NCBI RefSeq assembly: GCF_016648105.1
Contig: NZ_JACVVE010000020.1
Location: forward strand, 1-64,000
Direction of reading: 5' to 3'
DNA length: 64,000 nt
Source of the DNA: Pseudomonas sp. S31
GTDB lineage: Bacteria > Pseudomonadota > Gammaproteobacteria > Pseudomonadales > Pseudomonadaceae
In this document: positions 1-7,945 of the stretch, in pieces
Position numbering within the stretch: the stretch's first letter is position 1
How the letters are laid out: each line of letters begins with the position of its first letter
Translations under genes and position numbers: made by a program
The notes under the pieces: generated by a model
What the model was told of the DNA's origin: nothing
The model's database searches: none
The model's input: the letters and a program-made list of their open reading frames with translations, nothing else

Positions 1-100
1 CCACCCCCCCCCCCCCCCCGGGCCCCCCCCCCCCCCCCCCACCTTGGGGGGGGGGGGGGCCCCCCCCCCCGCGAAGGTGCCCCCCGATGCACCTGGCTGG
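1..100. other. Homopolymer C/G runs, probable contig-end artefact
   Basis: The first ~70 bases are almost only runs of C and G, including runs of about 14-17 identical bases, and smaller C runs continue further. No neighbouring DNA looks like this. It is most simply a low-quality assembly or sequencing end. Any gene upstream of hslV cannot be read here. Confidence 0.8.
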
Positions 101-120
101 CGCAACCATTCATCCCCCCT

Positions 121-150
121 GGTTGAAATCCTCCCCTCCTCCCCCCATAT
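121..150 (+). promoter_or_regulatory. Sigma-32-like heat-shock promoter of hslVU
   Basis: TTGAAA at 123-128 and CCCCATAT at 143-150 are separated by 14 bases. This matches the heat-shock sigma-32 consensus (CTTGAAA, 11-16 bases, CCCCATnT). It lies 46 bases upstream of the hslV start, and hslVU is a classical heat-shock operon. The C-rich surroundings border a low-quality end, so single bases may be wrong. Confidence 0.65.
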
Positions 151-195
151 GAGTCTGCATCAGGCATTTTCGCCCCGCTGCGTGGAGACTCTCCC

Positions 196-726
196 TTGAC
201 CACCATCGTTTCTGTCCGCCGTAACGGCAAAGTCGTCATGGGCGGCGACGGCCAGGTATCCCTCGGCAACACCGTGATGAAAGGCAACGCCAAGAAAGTC
301 CGTCGCCTGTACCACGGCCAGGTCATCGCCGGCTTCGCCGGTGCCACTGCCGACGCCTTCACCCTGTTCGAACGCTTCGAAGGCCAGCTGGAAAAACACC
401 AGGGCCACCTGATCCGTGCCGCCGTCGAGCTGGCCAAGGAATGGCGTACCGACCGCTCCCTGAGCCGCCTGGAAGCCATGCTGGCGGTAGCCAACAAGGA
501 CGCATCCTTGATCATCACCGGCAACGGTGACGTGGTCGAACCGGAAGACGGCCTGATCGCCATGGGTTCCGGTGGCGCCTACGCCCAGGCCGCAGCCCGC
601 GCCCTGCTGAACAAGACCGACCTGTCGGCCCGTGAAATCGCCGAGACCGCCCTGAACATCGCCGGTGACATCTGCGTGTTCACCAACCACAACCTGACCA
701 TCGAGGAGCAGGACCTGGCCGAGTGA
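196..726 (+). CDS. hslV: ATP-dependent protease proteolytic subunit HslV
   Basis: HslV (ClpQ) is the threonine-peptidase core of the cytoplasmic HslUV (ClpYQ) protease, a double hexameric ring that degrades unfolded and some regulatory proteins. The protein is 176 aa, the normal size. After removal of the initiator Met it begins Thr-Thr-Ile-Val, exposing the catalytic N-terminal threonine. This fixes the start as a TTG codon, with a weak GGAGA ribosome-binding site about 10 bases upstream. The GSGG motif near residue 123 is typical of proteasome-like folds. The ATPase partner hslU follows after 74 bases, and a sigma-32-type promoter lies upstream. Confidence 0.97.
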   Translation: MTTIVSVRRNGKVVMGGDGQVSLGNTVMKGNAKKVRRLYHGQVIAGFAGATADAFTLFERFEGQLEKHQGHLIRAAVELAKEWRTDRSLSRLEAMLAVANKDASLIITGNGDVVEPEDGLIAMGSGGAYAQAAARALLNKTDLSAREIAETALNIAGDICVFTNHNLTIEEQDLAE

Positions 727-741
727 ATCAGTTGTTTTGGC

Positions 742-764
742 GTCCCGCTCGCAGCGGGACTTTT
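742..764 (+). terminator. Hairpin with T-run between hslV and hslU
   Basis: A perfect 8-bp stem (GTCCCGCT at 742-749, AGCGGGAC at 753-760) with a 3-base loop is followed directly by TTTT. It has the form of an intrinsic terminator inside the hslVU operon and could act as a partial terminator that lowers hslU relative to hslV, or protect the hslV mRNA 3' end. Confidence 0.6.
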
Positions 765-800
765 CCACACTGATCGCTCCGTACAAGGACCATTTTCATC

Positions 801-2144
801 ATGTCCATGACCCCCCGCGAGATCGTCCACGAACTCAACCGCCACATCATCGGCCAGGACGACGCCAAGCGCGCCGTGGCCATCGCCCTGCGCAACCGCT
901 GGCGGCGCATGCAGCTGCCCGCCGAGCTGCGCGCCGAGGTGACGCCGAAGAACATCCTGATGATCGGCCCCACCGGCGTCGGCAAGACCGAAATCGCCCG
1001 CCGCCTGGCCAAGCTGGCCAACGCACCGTTCCTCAAGGTCGAAGCGACCAAGTTCACCGAAGTGGGCTACGTTGGCCGCGATGTCGAGTCGATCATCCGC
1101 GACCTGGCCGACGCCGCGCTGAAGATGCTCCGCGAGCAGGAGATCATCCGCGTGCGCCACCGCGCCGAAGATGCCGCCGAAGATCGCATCCTCGATGCCC
1201 TGCTGCCGCAGGCACGGGTCACCAGTTTCAGCGAGGAAGCCGCGCAGACCAGCAGTGATTCCAACACCCGCCAGCTGTTCCGCAAGCGCCTGCGCGAAGG
1301 CCAGCTGGACGACAAGGAAATCGAGATCGAAGTCGCCGACAACGTGGGCGTCGAAATCGCCGCGCCGCCCGGCATGGAAGAGATGACCAACCAGCTGCAG
1401 AGCCTGTTCGCCAACATGGGCAAGGGCAAACGCAAGGCACGCAAGCTCAAGGTCAAGGACGCGCTGAAGATGGTGCGCGACGAAGAAGCCAGCCGCCTGG
1501 TGAACGAGGAAGAGCTCAAGGCCAAGGCCCTGGAAGCGGTCGAGCAGCACGGCATCGTGTTCATCGACGAGATCGACAAGGTGGCCAAGCGCGGTAACGT
1601 CGGCGGTGCCGATGTGTCCCGCGAGGGGGTCCAGCGCGACCTGCTGCCGCTGATCGAAGGCTGCACCGTCAACACCAAGCTGGGCATGGTCAAGACCGAC
1701 CACATCCTGTTCATTGCCTCGGGTGCGTTCCACCTGAGCAAGCCGAGCGACCTGGTGCCTGAACTGCAGGGCCGCCTGCCGATCCGCGTCGAGCTCAAGG
1801 CACTCACCCCGCAGGACTTCGAACGCATCCTGCAGGAGCCGCACGCTTCGCTGACCGAGCAGTACCAAGCCTTGCTCAAGACCGAAGGCCTGAACATCGA
1901 GTTCGCCGAGGACGGCATCAAGCGCCTGGCCGAGATCGCCTACCAGGTCAACGAAAAGACCGAGAACATCGGTGCCCGCCGCCTGCACACCCTGCTCGAG
2001 CGTCTGCTCGAAGAGGTGTCGTTCAGTGCCGGCGACCTGGCCAGTGCTCACGACGAAGCGCCGATCCGCATCGACGCCGCGTACGTCAACGGCCATCTGG
2101 GTGAGCTGGCGCAGAACGAAGACCTGTCGCGTTACATTCTGTAA
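801..2144 (+). CDS. hslU: ATP-dependent protease ATPase subunit HslU
   Basis: HslU (ClpY) is the AAA+ hexameric unfoldase that feeds substrates into HslV. The 447-aa product has an N-terminal IVxxLNxHIIGQ-type segment, Walker A GPTGVGKT near residue 56, the intermediate I-domain (about residues 110-240), Walker B FIDEID near residue 250, and the conserved C-terminal tail ending RYIL, which inserts between HslV subunits. Start and length agree with other Pseudomonas HslU. It is co-directional with hslV, 74 bases apart, with a terminator-like hairpin between them. A REP pair follows. Confidence 0.98.
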   Translation: MSMTPREIVHELNRHIIGQDDAKRAVAIALRNRWRRMQLPAELRAEVTPKNILMIGPTGVGKTEIARRLAKLANAPFLKVEATKFTEVGYVGRDVESIIRDLADAALKMLREQEIIRVRHRAEDAAEDRILDALLPQARVTSFSEEAAQTSSDSNTRQLFRKRLREGQLDDKEIEIEVADNVGVEIAAPPGMEEMTNQLQSLFANMGKGKRKARKLKVKDALKMVRDEEASRLVNEEELKAKALEAVEQHGIVFIDEIDKVAKRGNVGGADVSREGVQRDLLPLIEGCTVNTKLGMVKTDHILFIASGAFHLSKPSDLVPELQGRLPIRVELKALTPQDFERILQEPHASLTEQYQALLKTEGLNIEFAEDGIKRLAEIAYQVNEKTENIGARRLHTLLERLLEEVSFSAGDLASAHDEAPIRIDAAYVNGHLGELAQNEDLSRYIL

Positions 2145-2151
2145 GACCGGC

Positions 2152-2230
2152 GCCGGCTTCTTCGCGGGTAAACCCGCTCCTACAGGGGGAGTGCTAAACC
2201 TGTAGGAGCGGGTTCACCCGCGAAAGGGCC
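2152..2230. repeat. REP palindrome pair
   Basis: Two inverted copies of the P. putida REP unit (core TTCGCGGGTAAACCCGCTCCTACA) flank a short spacer between hslU and the DUF971 gene. Such pairs are extragenic in P. putida genomes, can be mobilised by RAYT transposases, and may stabilise or end the hslU transcript. Confidence 0.9.
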
Positions 2231-2290
2231 CTTGAATCCCCGCCACAGAAGCTGGAAGCTTGCGCTATCAGCTCCGGAGAGATTCAGCCC

Positions 2291-2668
2291 ATGGCCCGCC
2301 TGCCCACCGCCATCAACCTGCACAAAGCCTCCAAGACCCTCACCCTCACCTACGCCCCCGGCGAGGTCTACCACCTGCCCGCCGAGTTCCTGCGCGTGCA
2401 TTCCCCCTCCGCCGAGGTCCAGGGCCACGGCAACCCGATCCTGCAATACGGCAAGCTCAACGTCGGCCTGAGCGGCCTGGAGCCAGCCGGCCAGTACGCC
2501 CTCAAGCTGACCTTCGACGATGGCCACGACAGCGGCCTGTTCACCTGGGAATACCTCGAGCAGCTGTGCCTGCGCCAGGAGCAGCTCTGGGCCGAGTACC
2601 TCGACGAACTGCACAAGGCCGGCAAGGCCCGCGACCCGGCGCAGGCAGTGGTCAAATTGATGCTCTGA
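2291..2668 (+). CDS. DUF971 domain protein
   Basis: A 125-aa protein of the DUF971 family, related to the N-terminal domain of gamma-butyrobetaine hydroxylase (GBBH-like N). Visible family features are the LTYAPGEVYHLPAEFLRVHSPS region (about residues 19-40), a central YALKLTFDDGHDSGLFTW stretch and the downstream YLEQLC. Such domains bind a metal or Fe-S partner in some proteins, but the function of the stand-alone bacterial protein is unknown. A GGAGAG ribosome-binding site lies ahead of the ATG. Its position between hslU and phaC1 is conserved in fluorescent pseudomonads; nothing shows a direct link to PHA. Confidence 0.85.
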   Translation: MARLPTAINLHKASKTLTLTYAPGEVYHLPAEFLRVHSPSAEVQGHGNPILQYGKLNVGLSGLEPAGQYALKLTFDDGHDSGLFTWEYLEQLCLRQEQLWAEYLDELHKAGKARDPAQAVVKLML

Positions 2669-2692
2669 AATGAGTCTGTCGCAATTTAGAGC

Positions 2693-2706
2693 GCATTTTC
2701 TAATGC
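2693..2706. promoter_or_regulatory. Palindrome upstream of phaC1, candidate PhaD operator
   Basis: The palindrome GCATT-TTCT-AATGC has the same form (nATT, 4 bases, AATn) as GATT-TTAG-AATC at 9195-9206 in front of phaI. PhaD is known in P. putida to bind single sites in the phaC1 and phaI promoters, so these are candidates for its operator. This is inferred from symmetry and position only. Confidence 0.4.
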
Positions 2707-2847
2707 CATTTGTTTGAATGCCTTACGCACAAGCTGTCTTGCGCACTCGAGCAAAGTCAGGTAACCAATGGATCTTGAATTTACCTGCCGCCCTTTCCAG
2801 GGCCCTCAGTAACACCGCTGTTTCTTATCACTGGTCACCCGAGTAGC

Positions 2848-2872
2848 AGTACCGGGCACAGCAACCGGTACT
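2848..2872. promoter_or_regulatory. Inverted repeat in the phaC1 leader
   Basis: AGTACCGG (2848-2855) and CCGGTACT (2865-2872) form perfect 8-bp arms around a 9-base spacer, 26 bases before the phaC1 ATG. It could be a regulator site or a stem-loop close to the ribosome-binding site. No T-run follows, so it is not a terminator. Confidence 0.45.
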
Positions 2873-2898
2873 CGTCTCAGGACAACGGAGCGTCGTAG

Positions 2899-4578
2899 AT
2901 GAGTAACAAGAACAACGATGAGTTGCAGCGGCAGGCCTCGTCGAACACCCTGGGCTTGAACCCGATCATCGGCATCCGCCGCAAAGACCTGCTGAGCTCG
3001 GCGCGTACCGTGCTGCGCCAGGCCGTGCGCCAGCCCCTGCTCAGCGCCAAGCACGTGGCGCATTTCGGCCTGGAGCTGAAGAACGTGCTGCTGGGCAAGT
3101 CCACCCTGCAGCCCGCCGGTGACGACCGCCGCTTCAACGACCCGGCCTGGGCCAGCAACCCGCTGTACCGCCGCTACCTGCAGACCTACCTGGCCTGGCG
3201 CAAGGAACTGCACGACTGGATCGGCAACAGCGACCTGTCACCCCAGGACATCAGCCGTGGCCAGTTCGTCATCAACCTGATGACCGAGGCCCTGGCGCCG
3301 ACCAACACCCTGTCCAACCCGGCCGCGGTCAAGCGCTTCTTCGAGACCGGCGGCAAGAGCCTGCTCGACGGCCTCTCCAACCTGGCCAAAGACCTGGTCA
3401 ACAACGGCGGCATGCCCAGCCAGGTGAACATGGATGCCTTCGAGGTGGGCAAGAACCTGGGCACCAGCGATGGCGCCGTGGTGTACCGCAACGACGTGCT
3501 GGAGCTGATCCAGTACCAGCCGATCACCGAACAGGTCCATGCGCGCCCCTTGCTGGTGGTGCCACCACAGATCAACAAGTTCTACGTCTTCGACCTGAGC
3601 CCGGACAAGAGCCTCACGCGCTTCTGCCTGCGCTCCAGCCAGCAGACCTTCATGATCAGCTGGCGCAACCCGACCAAGGCCCAGCGCGAGTGGGGCCTGT
3701 CGACCTACATCGATGCGCTCAAGGAAGCGGTGGACGCGGTGCTGGCGATCACCGGCAGCAAGGACCTGAACATCCTCGGGGCCTGCTCCGGCGGCATCAC
3801 CTGCACCGCCCTGGTCGGCCATTACGCCGCCCTGGGCGAGAAAAAGGTCAATGCCCTGACCTTGCTGGTGAGCGTGCTCGATACCACGATCGACACGGAA
3901 GTCGCGCTGTTCGTCGACGAGCAGACCCTGGAAGCGGCCAAGCGCCACTCCTACCAGGCCGGCGTGCTCGAAGGCAGCGACATGGCCAAGGTGTTCGCCT
4001 GGATGCGGCCCAACGACCTGATCTGGAACTATTGGGTCAACAACTACCTGCTCGGCAACGAGCCGCCGGTGTTCGACATCCTGTTCTGGAACAACGACAC
4101 CACGCGCCTGCCTGCCGCCTTTCACGGCGACCTGATCGAGATGTTCAAGAGCAACCCGCTGACCCGCCCCAACGCACTGGAGGTGTGCGGCACCGCCATC
4201 GACCTGAAGCAGGTGCAATGCGACATCTACAGCGTCGCCGGCAGCAACGACCACATCACTCCATGGCCATCATGTTACCGCTCGGCGCACCTGTTCGGTG
4301 GCAAGATCGAGTTCGTGCTGTCCAACAGCGGGCATATCCAGAGCATTCTCAACCCGCCGGGCAACCCCAAGGCGCGCTTCATGACCGGCGTCGACCGCCC
4401 CGGCGACCCGCTGGCCTGGCAGGAGAACGCGGTCAAGCATGTCGATTCCTGGTGGCTGCACTGGCAGACCTGGCTGGGTGAGCGGGCCGGCGAGCTGAAG
4501 AAGGCGCCCACACGCCTGGGCAATCGGGCCTATGCCGCCGGCGAGGCCGCGCCGGGGACCTACGTCCACGAACGTTGA
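2899..4578 (+). CDS. phaC1: Class II PHA synthase 1
   Basis: PhaC1 polymerises (R)-3-hydroxyacyl-CoA of medium chain length (C6-C14) into PHA at the granule surface. The 559-aa protein is full length. The alpha/beta-hydrolase catalytic triad is visible as Cys296 in the lipase-like box GACSGG, Asp451 in the GSNDH motif and His479 in SGHI. The N-terminal ~100 residues, the RRYLQTYLAW segment and WMRPNDLIWNYWVNNY are typical of class II synthases. It heads phaC1-phaZ-phaC2-phaD. A strong hairpin terminator follows, so downstream genes need read-through or further promoters. The upstream 230-base region holds two palindromes. Confidence 0.98.
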   Translation: MSNKNNDELQRQASSNTLGLNPIIGIRRKDLLSSARTVLRQAVRQPLLSAKHVAHFGLELKNVLLGKSTLQPAGDDRRFNDPAWASNPLYRRYLQTYLAWRKELHDWIGNSDLSPQDISRGQFVINLMTEALAPTNTLSNPAAVKRFFETGGKSLLDGLSNLAKDLVNNGGMPSQVNMDAFEVGKNLGTSDGAVVYRNDVLELIQYQPITEQVHARPLLVVPPQINKFYVFDLSPDKSLTRFCLRSSQQTFMISWRNPTKAQREWGLSTYIDALKEAVDAVLAITGSKDLNILGACSGGITCTALVGHYAALGEKKVNALTLLVSVLDTTIDTEVALFVDEQTLEAAKRHSYQAGVLEGSDMAKVFAWMRPNDLIWNYWVNNYLLGNEPPVFDILFWNNDTTRLPAAFHGDLIEMFKSNPLTRPNALEVCGTAIDLKQVQCDIYSVAGSNDHITPWPSCYRSAHLFGGKIEFVLSNSGHIQSILNPPGNPKARFMTGVDRPGDPLAWQENAVKHVDSWWLHWQTWLGERAGELKKAPTRLGNRAYAAGEAAPGTYVHER

Positions 4579-4586
4579 GCCGTGCT

Positions 4587-4617
4587 GCCGTGGCGCCCTA
4601 CGGCGCCACGGCGTTTT
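4587..4617 (+). terminator. Intrinsic terminator after phaC1
   Basis: An 11-bp perfect GC stem (4587-4597 with 4602-4612) with a CTAC loop is followed by GTTTTA. It sits between phaC1 and phaZ and likely reduces transcription into phaZ. Confidence 0.8.
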
Positions 4618-4663
4618 ACCTACCACAGCGCTGCGGCGTTTCCCCCTAGATAGAGTCACGTGC

Positions 4664-5515
4664 ATGCCGCAACCCTACGTTTTCAGGACCGTCGAGCTGG
4701 ATGACCAGTCCATCCGCACCGCCGTACGCCCAGGCAAGCCACACCTGACGCCGCTGCTGATCTTCAATGGCATCGGCGCCAACCTGGAGCTGGTGTTCCC
4801 CTTCATCGAGGCGCTGGACCCCGACCTGGAGGTGATCGCCTTCGACGTGCCGGGCGTCGGCGGCTCGTCCACGCCGCGTCATCCCTACCGTTTTCCCGGC
4901 CTGGCCAAGCTCACCGCGCGCATGCTCGACTACCTCGACTACGGCCAGGTCGATGTCGTCGGCGTGTCCTGGGGCGGTGCACTGGCCCAGCAGTTCGCCC
5001 ACGACTACCCGGAGCGCTGCAAGAAACTGGTGCTGGCCGCCACCGCCGCCGGGGCGTTCATGGTGCCGGGCAAGCCCAAGGTGCTGTGGATGATGGCCAG
5101 CCCACGGCGCTACGTGCAGCCCTCCCATGTGATCCGCATCGCACCGCTGATCTACGGAGGCGCCTTTCGCCGCGACCCGGAGCTGGCCATGCATCATGCC
5201 TCCAAGGTCCGCTCGGGGGGCAAGATGGGCTACTACTGGCAGCTGTTCGCGGGCCTGGGCTGGACCAGCATCCATTGGCTGCACAAGATCCACCAGCCGA
5301 CCCTGGTGCTGGCTGGCGACGACGACCCGCTGATCCCGTTGATCAACATGCGCCTGCTGGCCTGGCGAATTCCCAATGCCCAGCTACACATTATCGACGA
5401 CGGCCACCTGTTCCTGATCACCCGCGCCGAGGCCGTGGCACCGATCATCATGAAGTTCCTCCAGCAAGAGCGTCAGCGAGCGGTGATGCACCCGCGCCCT
5501 GCTTCCGGTGGCTAG
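4664..5515 (+). CDS. phaZ: Intracellular mcl-PHA depolymerase
   Basis: PhaZ hydrolyses stored medium-chain PHA to (R)-3-hydroxyalkanoic acids on the granule surface. The 283-aa alpha/beta hydrolase shows Ser102 in the lipase box GVSWGG, Asp221 in AGDDDPL and His248 in DDGHLF, the triad positions described for the P. putida enzyme. The ATG at 4664 is chosen because it gives the standard length and an MPQPYVFRTV start; an in-frame extension upstream runs into the terminator hairpin. It lies between the two synthases, 38 bases before phaC2. Confidence 0.97.
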   Translation: MPQPYVFRTVELDDQSIRTAVRPGKPHLTPLLIFNGIGANLELVFPFIEALDPDLEVIAFDVPGVGGSSTPRHPYRFPGLAKLTARMLDYLDYGQVDVVGVSWGGALAQQFAHDYPERCKKLVLAATAAGAFMVPGKPKVLWMMASPRRYVQPSHVIRIAPLIYGGAFRRDPELAMHHASKVRSGGKMGYYWQLFAGLGWTSIHWLHKIHQPTLVLAGDDDPLIPLINMRLLAWRIPNAQLHIIDDGHLFLITRAEAVAPIIMKFLQQERQRAVMHPRPASGG

Positions 5516-5553
5516 CACCGCAAGCAGGACGGGGCAGACGAAGGAGTGTTGCC

Positions 5554-7236
5554 ATGAAAGACAAACCGGCCAAAGGAACGCCAACGCTTCCCGCCACCCA
5601 GATGAACGTGCACAACGCCATGGTCGGCCTGCGCGGCCGCGACCTGTTGTCGACCTTGCGCCATGTCGGCCGTCACGGCCTGCGCAACCCTCTGCATACC
5701 GCTCGCCACCTGCTCGCTCTGGGCGGCCAGTTGGGCAAGGTGATGCTCGGTGACACGCCCCTGCAGCCCAACCCCCGCGACGCTCGCTTCAGCGACCCGA
5801 CCTGGGCGCAGAACCCGTTCTACCGGCGTAGCCTGCAGGCCTACCTGGCCTGGCAGCGCCAGACCCGCCTGTGGATCGAGGAAAGCCAGCTCGATGCCGA
5901 CGACCGCGCCCGCGTGCACTTTCTGTTCAACCTGCTCAACGACGCCCTGGCGCCCAGCAACTCGCTGCTCAACCCGCTGGCGGTCAAGGAGCTGTTCAAT
6001 ACCGGCGGCCAGAGCCTGGTGCGTGGCGTCGCCCACCTGATCGACGATCTGCGCCACAACGACGGCCTGCCGCGCCAGGTGGACGAGCGCGCCTTCGAAG
6101 TGGGCGGCAACCTGGCCGCCACGCCGGGCGCGGTGGTGTACCGCAACGAGCTGCTGGAGCTGATCCAGTACCTGCCGATGAGCGAGAAGCAGCACGCCCG
6201 GCCGCTGCTGGTCATTCCGCCGCAGATCAACAAGTACTACATCTTCGACCTGAGCCCGACCAACAGCTTCGTCCAGTACATGCTCAAGAGCGGTCTGCAG
6301 GTGTTCATGGTCAGTTGGCGCAACCCCGAGCCGAAGCACCGCGAGTGGGGCCTGTCGAGCTACGTCGAGGCCCTCGAGCAAGCCCTCAACGCCTGCCGCA
6401 GCATCAGCGGCAACCGCGATCCCAACCTCATGGGAGCCTGTGCCGGCGGCCTGACCATGGCTGCGCTGCAGGGGCACTTGCAAGCCAAGCACCAACTGCG
6501 CCGAGTGCGCAGCGCGACCTACCTGGTCAGCCTGCTCGACAGCCAGTTCGACAGCCCCGCCAGCCTGTTCGCCGATGAACAGACCGTCGAGGCCGCCAAG
6601 CGTCGCTCCTACCAACGCGGGGTGCTCGATGGCGCCGAAGTGGCACGGATCTTCGCCTGGATGCGGCCCAACGATCTGATCTGGAACTACTGGGTCAACA
6701 ACTACCTGCTCGGCAAGGCGCCACCGGCCTTCGATATCCTCTACTGGAACGCCGACAACACCCGCCTGCCCGCTGCCCTGCACGGCGACCTGCTGGACTT
6801 CTTCAAGCACAACCCGCTGACCCGGGCCGCAGGGCTCGAGGTGTGCGGCACGCCGATCGACCTGGCCCAGGTCAACCTGGACAGTTTCACCGTGGCCGGC
6901 AGCAACGACCACATCACCCCCTGGGACGCGGTGTACCGCTCGGCCTTGCTGCTCGGTGGCGAACGGCGCTTCGTGCTGGCCAACAGTGGGCATATCCAGA
7001 GCATCATCAACCCACCCGGCAACCCCAAGGCCTACTTCCTCGACAACCCCGGGCTGCCGGGCGACCCGCGCGCCTGGTTCCACGACGCCCAGCGCCGCGA
7101 GGGCAGCTGGTGGCCGCTGTGGCTGGAATGGATCACCGCGCGTTCCGGCCCGCTCAAGGCGCCGCGCACGGCACTGGGCAACGGCACCTACCCCGCGCTG
7201 GCCCCAGCGCCGGGCACCTATGTGCGCACGCGATGA
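5554..7236 (+). CDS. phaC2: Class II PHA synthase 2
   Basis: Second mcl-PHA synthase, 560 aa and clearly paralogous to PhaC1 along its whole length. Catalytic residues are Cys296 (GACAGG), Asp452 (GSNDH) and His480 (SGHI). The ATG at 5554 is preceded by an AAGGAG ribosome-binding site. PhaC1 and PhaC2 differ in activity and specificity in pseudomonads; which dominates here cannot be read from sequence. Both copies are intact, so both may contribute to polymer synthesis. phaD follows after 13 bases, so the two are probably co-transcribed. Confidence 0.97.
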   Translation: MKDKPAKGTPTLPATQMNVHNAMVGLRGRDLLSTLRHVGRHGLRNPLHTARHLLALGGQLGKVMLGDTPLQPNPRDARFSDPTWAQNPFYRRSLQAYLAWQRQTRLWIEESQLDADDRARVHFLFNLLNDALAPSNSLLNPLAVKELFNTGGQSLVRGVAHLIDDLRHNDGLPRQVDERAFEVGGNLAATPGAVVYRNELLELIQYLPMSEKQHARPLLVIPPQINKYYIFDLSPTNSFVQYMLKSGLQVFMVSWRNPEPKHREWGLSSYVEALEQALNACRSISGNRDPNLMGACAGGLTMAALQGHLQAKHQLRRVRSATYLVSLLDSQFDSPASLFADEQTVEAAKRRSYQRGVLDGAEVARIFAWMRPNDLIWNYWVNNYLLGKAPPAFDILYWNADNTRLPAALHGDLLDFFKHNPLTRAAGLEVCGTPIDLAQVNLDSFTVAGSNDHITPWDAVYRSALLLGGERRFVLANSGHIQSIINPPGNPKAYFLDNPGLPGDPRAWFHDAQRREGSWWPLWLEWITARSGPLKAPRTALGNGTYPALAPAPGTYVRTR

Positions 7237-7249
7237 GCCAAGACCACGG

Positions 7250-7864
7250 ATGAAGACCCGCGACCGTATCCTCGACTGCGCCTTGCAGCTGTTCAACCAG
7301 CAGGGCGAGCCCAACGTCTCGACCCTGGAGATCGCCAACGAACTGGGCATCAGCCCCGGCAACCTGTACTACCACTTCCACGGCAAGGAGCCGCTGGTGC
7401 TGGGCCTGTTCGAGCGCTTCGAAGAGGCGCTGCTGCCGCTGCTCGACCCGCCCCTGGAGGTGCGCCTCGACGCCGAGGACTACTGGCTGTTCCTGCACCT
7501 GATCGTCGAGCGCATGGCGCAGTACCGCTTCCTGTTCCAGGACCTGTCGAACCTGACCGGGCGCCTGGCCAAGCTGGCGCGAGGCATGCGCAGCCTGCTC
7601 AACGCGCTCAAGCGCACCCTGGCGGCGCTGCTGGCCAGCCTCAAGCGCCAGGGGCAACTGGTCAGCGACACCCAGGCGTTGGGGCAACTGGTGGAGCAGA
7701 TCACCCTGACCCTGCTGTTCTCGCTGGATTATCAGCGGGTGTTGGGGCGCGAGGGGGACGTGGGGATCGTGGTGTATCAGGTGATGATGCTGGTGGCGCC
7801 GCACCTGCAGGTGCCGGCCAGGGAGGCGGCGGAGCAGTTGGCGAGGCGGTATCTGGAGGGGTAG
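7250..7864 (+). CDS. phaD: TetR-like PHA regulator PhaD
   Basis: PhaD is a TetR-family regulator that in P. putida activates phaC1 and phaI promoters in response to a fatty-acid-derived metabolite. The 204-aa protein has an N-terminal helix-turn-helix (about residues 4-48, with TLEIANELGISPGNLYYHF) and an all-helical ligand-binding C-terminal part. The ATG at 7250 comes 13 bases after phaC2. The 3' end meets a REP pair shared with the convergent phaF. Confidence 0.93.
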   Translation: MKTRDRILDCALQLFNQQGEPNVSTLEIANELGISPGNLYYHFHGKEPLVLGLFERFEEALLPLLDPPLEVRLDAEDYWLFLHLIVERMAQYRFLFQDLSNLTGRLAKLARGMRSLLNALKRTLAALLASLKRQGQLVSDTQALGQLVEQITLTLLFSLDYQRVLGREGDVGIVVYQVMMLVAPHLQVPAREAAEQLARRYLEG

Positions 7865-7875
7865 GTGGTGGCGCA

Positions 7876-7932
7876 TTCGCGGGTAAACCCGCTCCTACAC
7901 AGATCCCTGTAGGAGCGGGTTCACCCGCGAAG
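7876..7932. repeat. REP palindrome pair between phaD and phaF
   Basis: Inverted 24-base arms (7876-7899 and 7909-7932) of the REP core lie between the convergent 3' ends of phaD and phaF. The resulting long hairpin could end transcription in both directions. Confidence 0.88.
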
Positions 7933-7945
7933 CAGGCGGCGCGGA

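Noticed and set aside
1..70. Alternating C and G tracts as possible G-quadruplex or telomere-like element
   Set aside because: Position at the very start of the sequence and base-pure runs point to an assembly or sequencing artefact.
579..2096. Long open frame antisense to hslU
   Set aside because: Its amino-acid make-up (rich in Gly, Val, Gln, His, Asp) is typical of a shadow of a high-GC gene, and hslU is certain on the plus strand.
5512..7362. 616-codon open frame antisense to phaC2
   Set aside because: Shadow frame of a well-conserved synthase; no ribosome-binding site or recognisable domain. Similar long antisense frames over glgP, typA, hutU and gpmI were dropped for the same reason.
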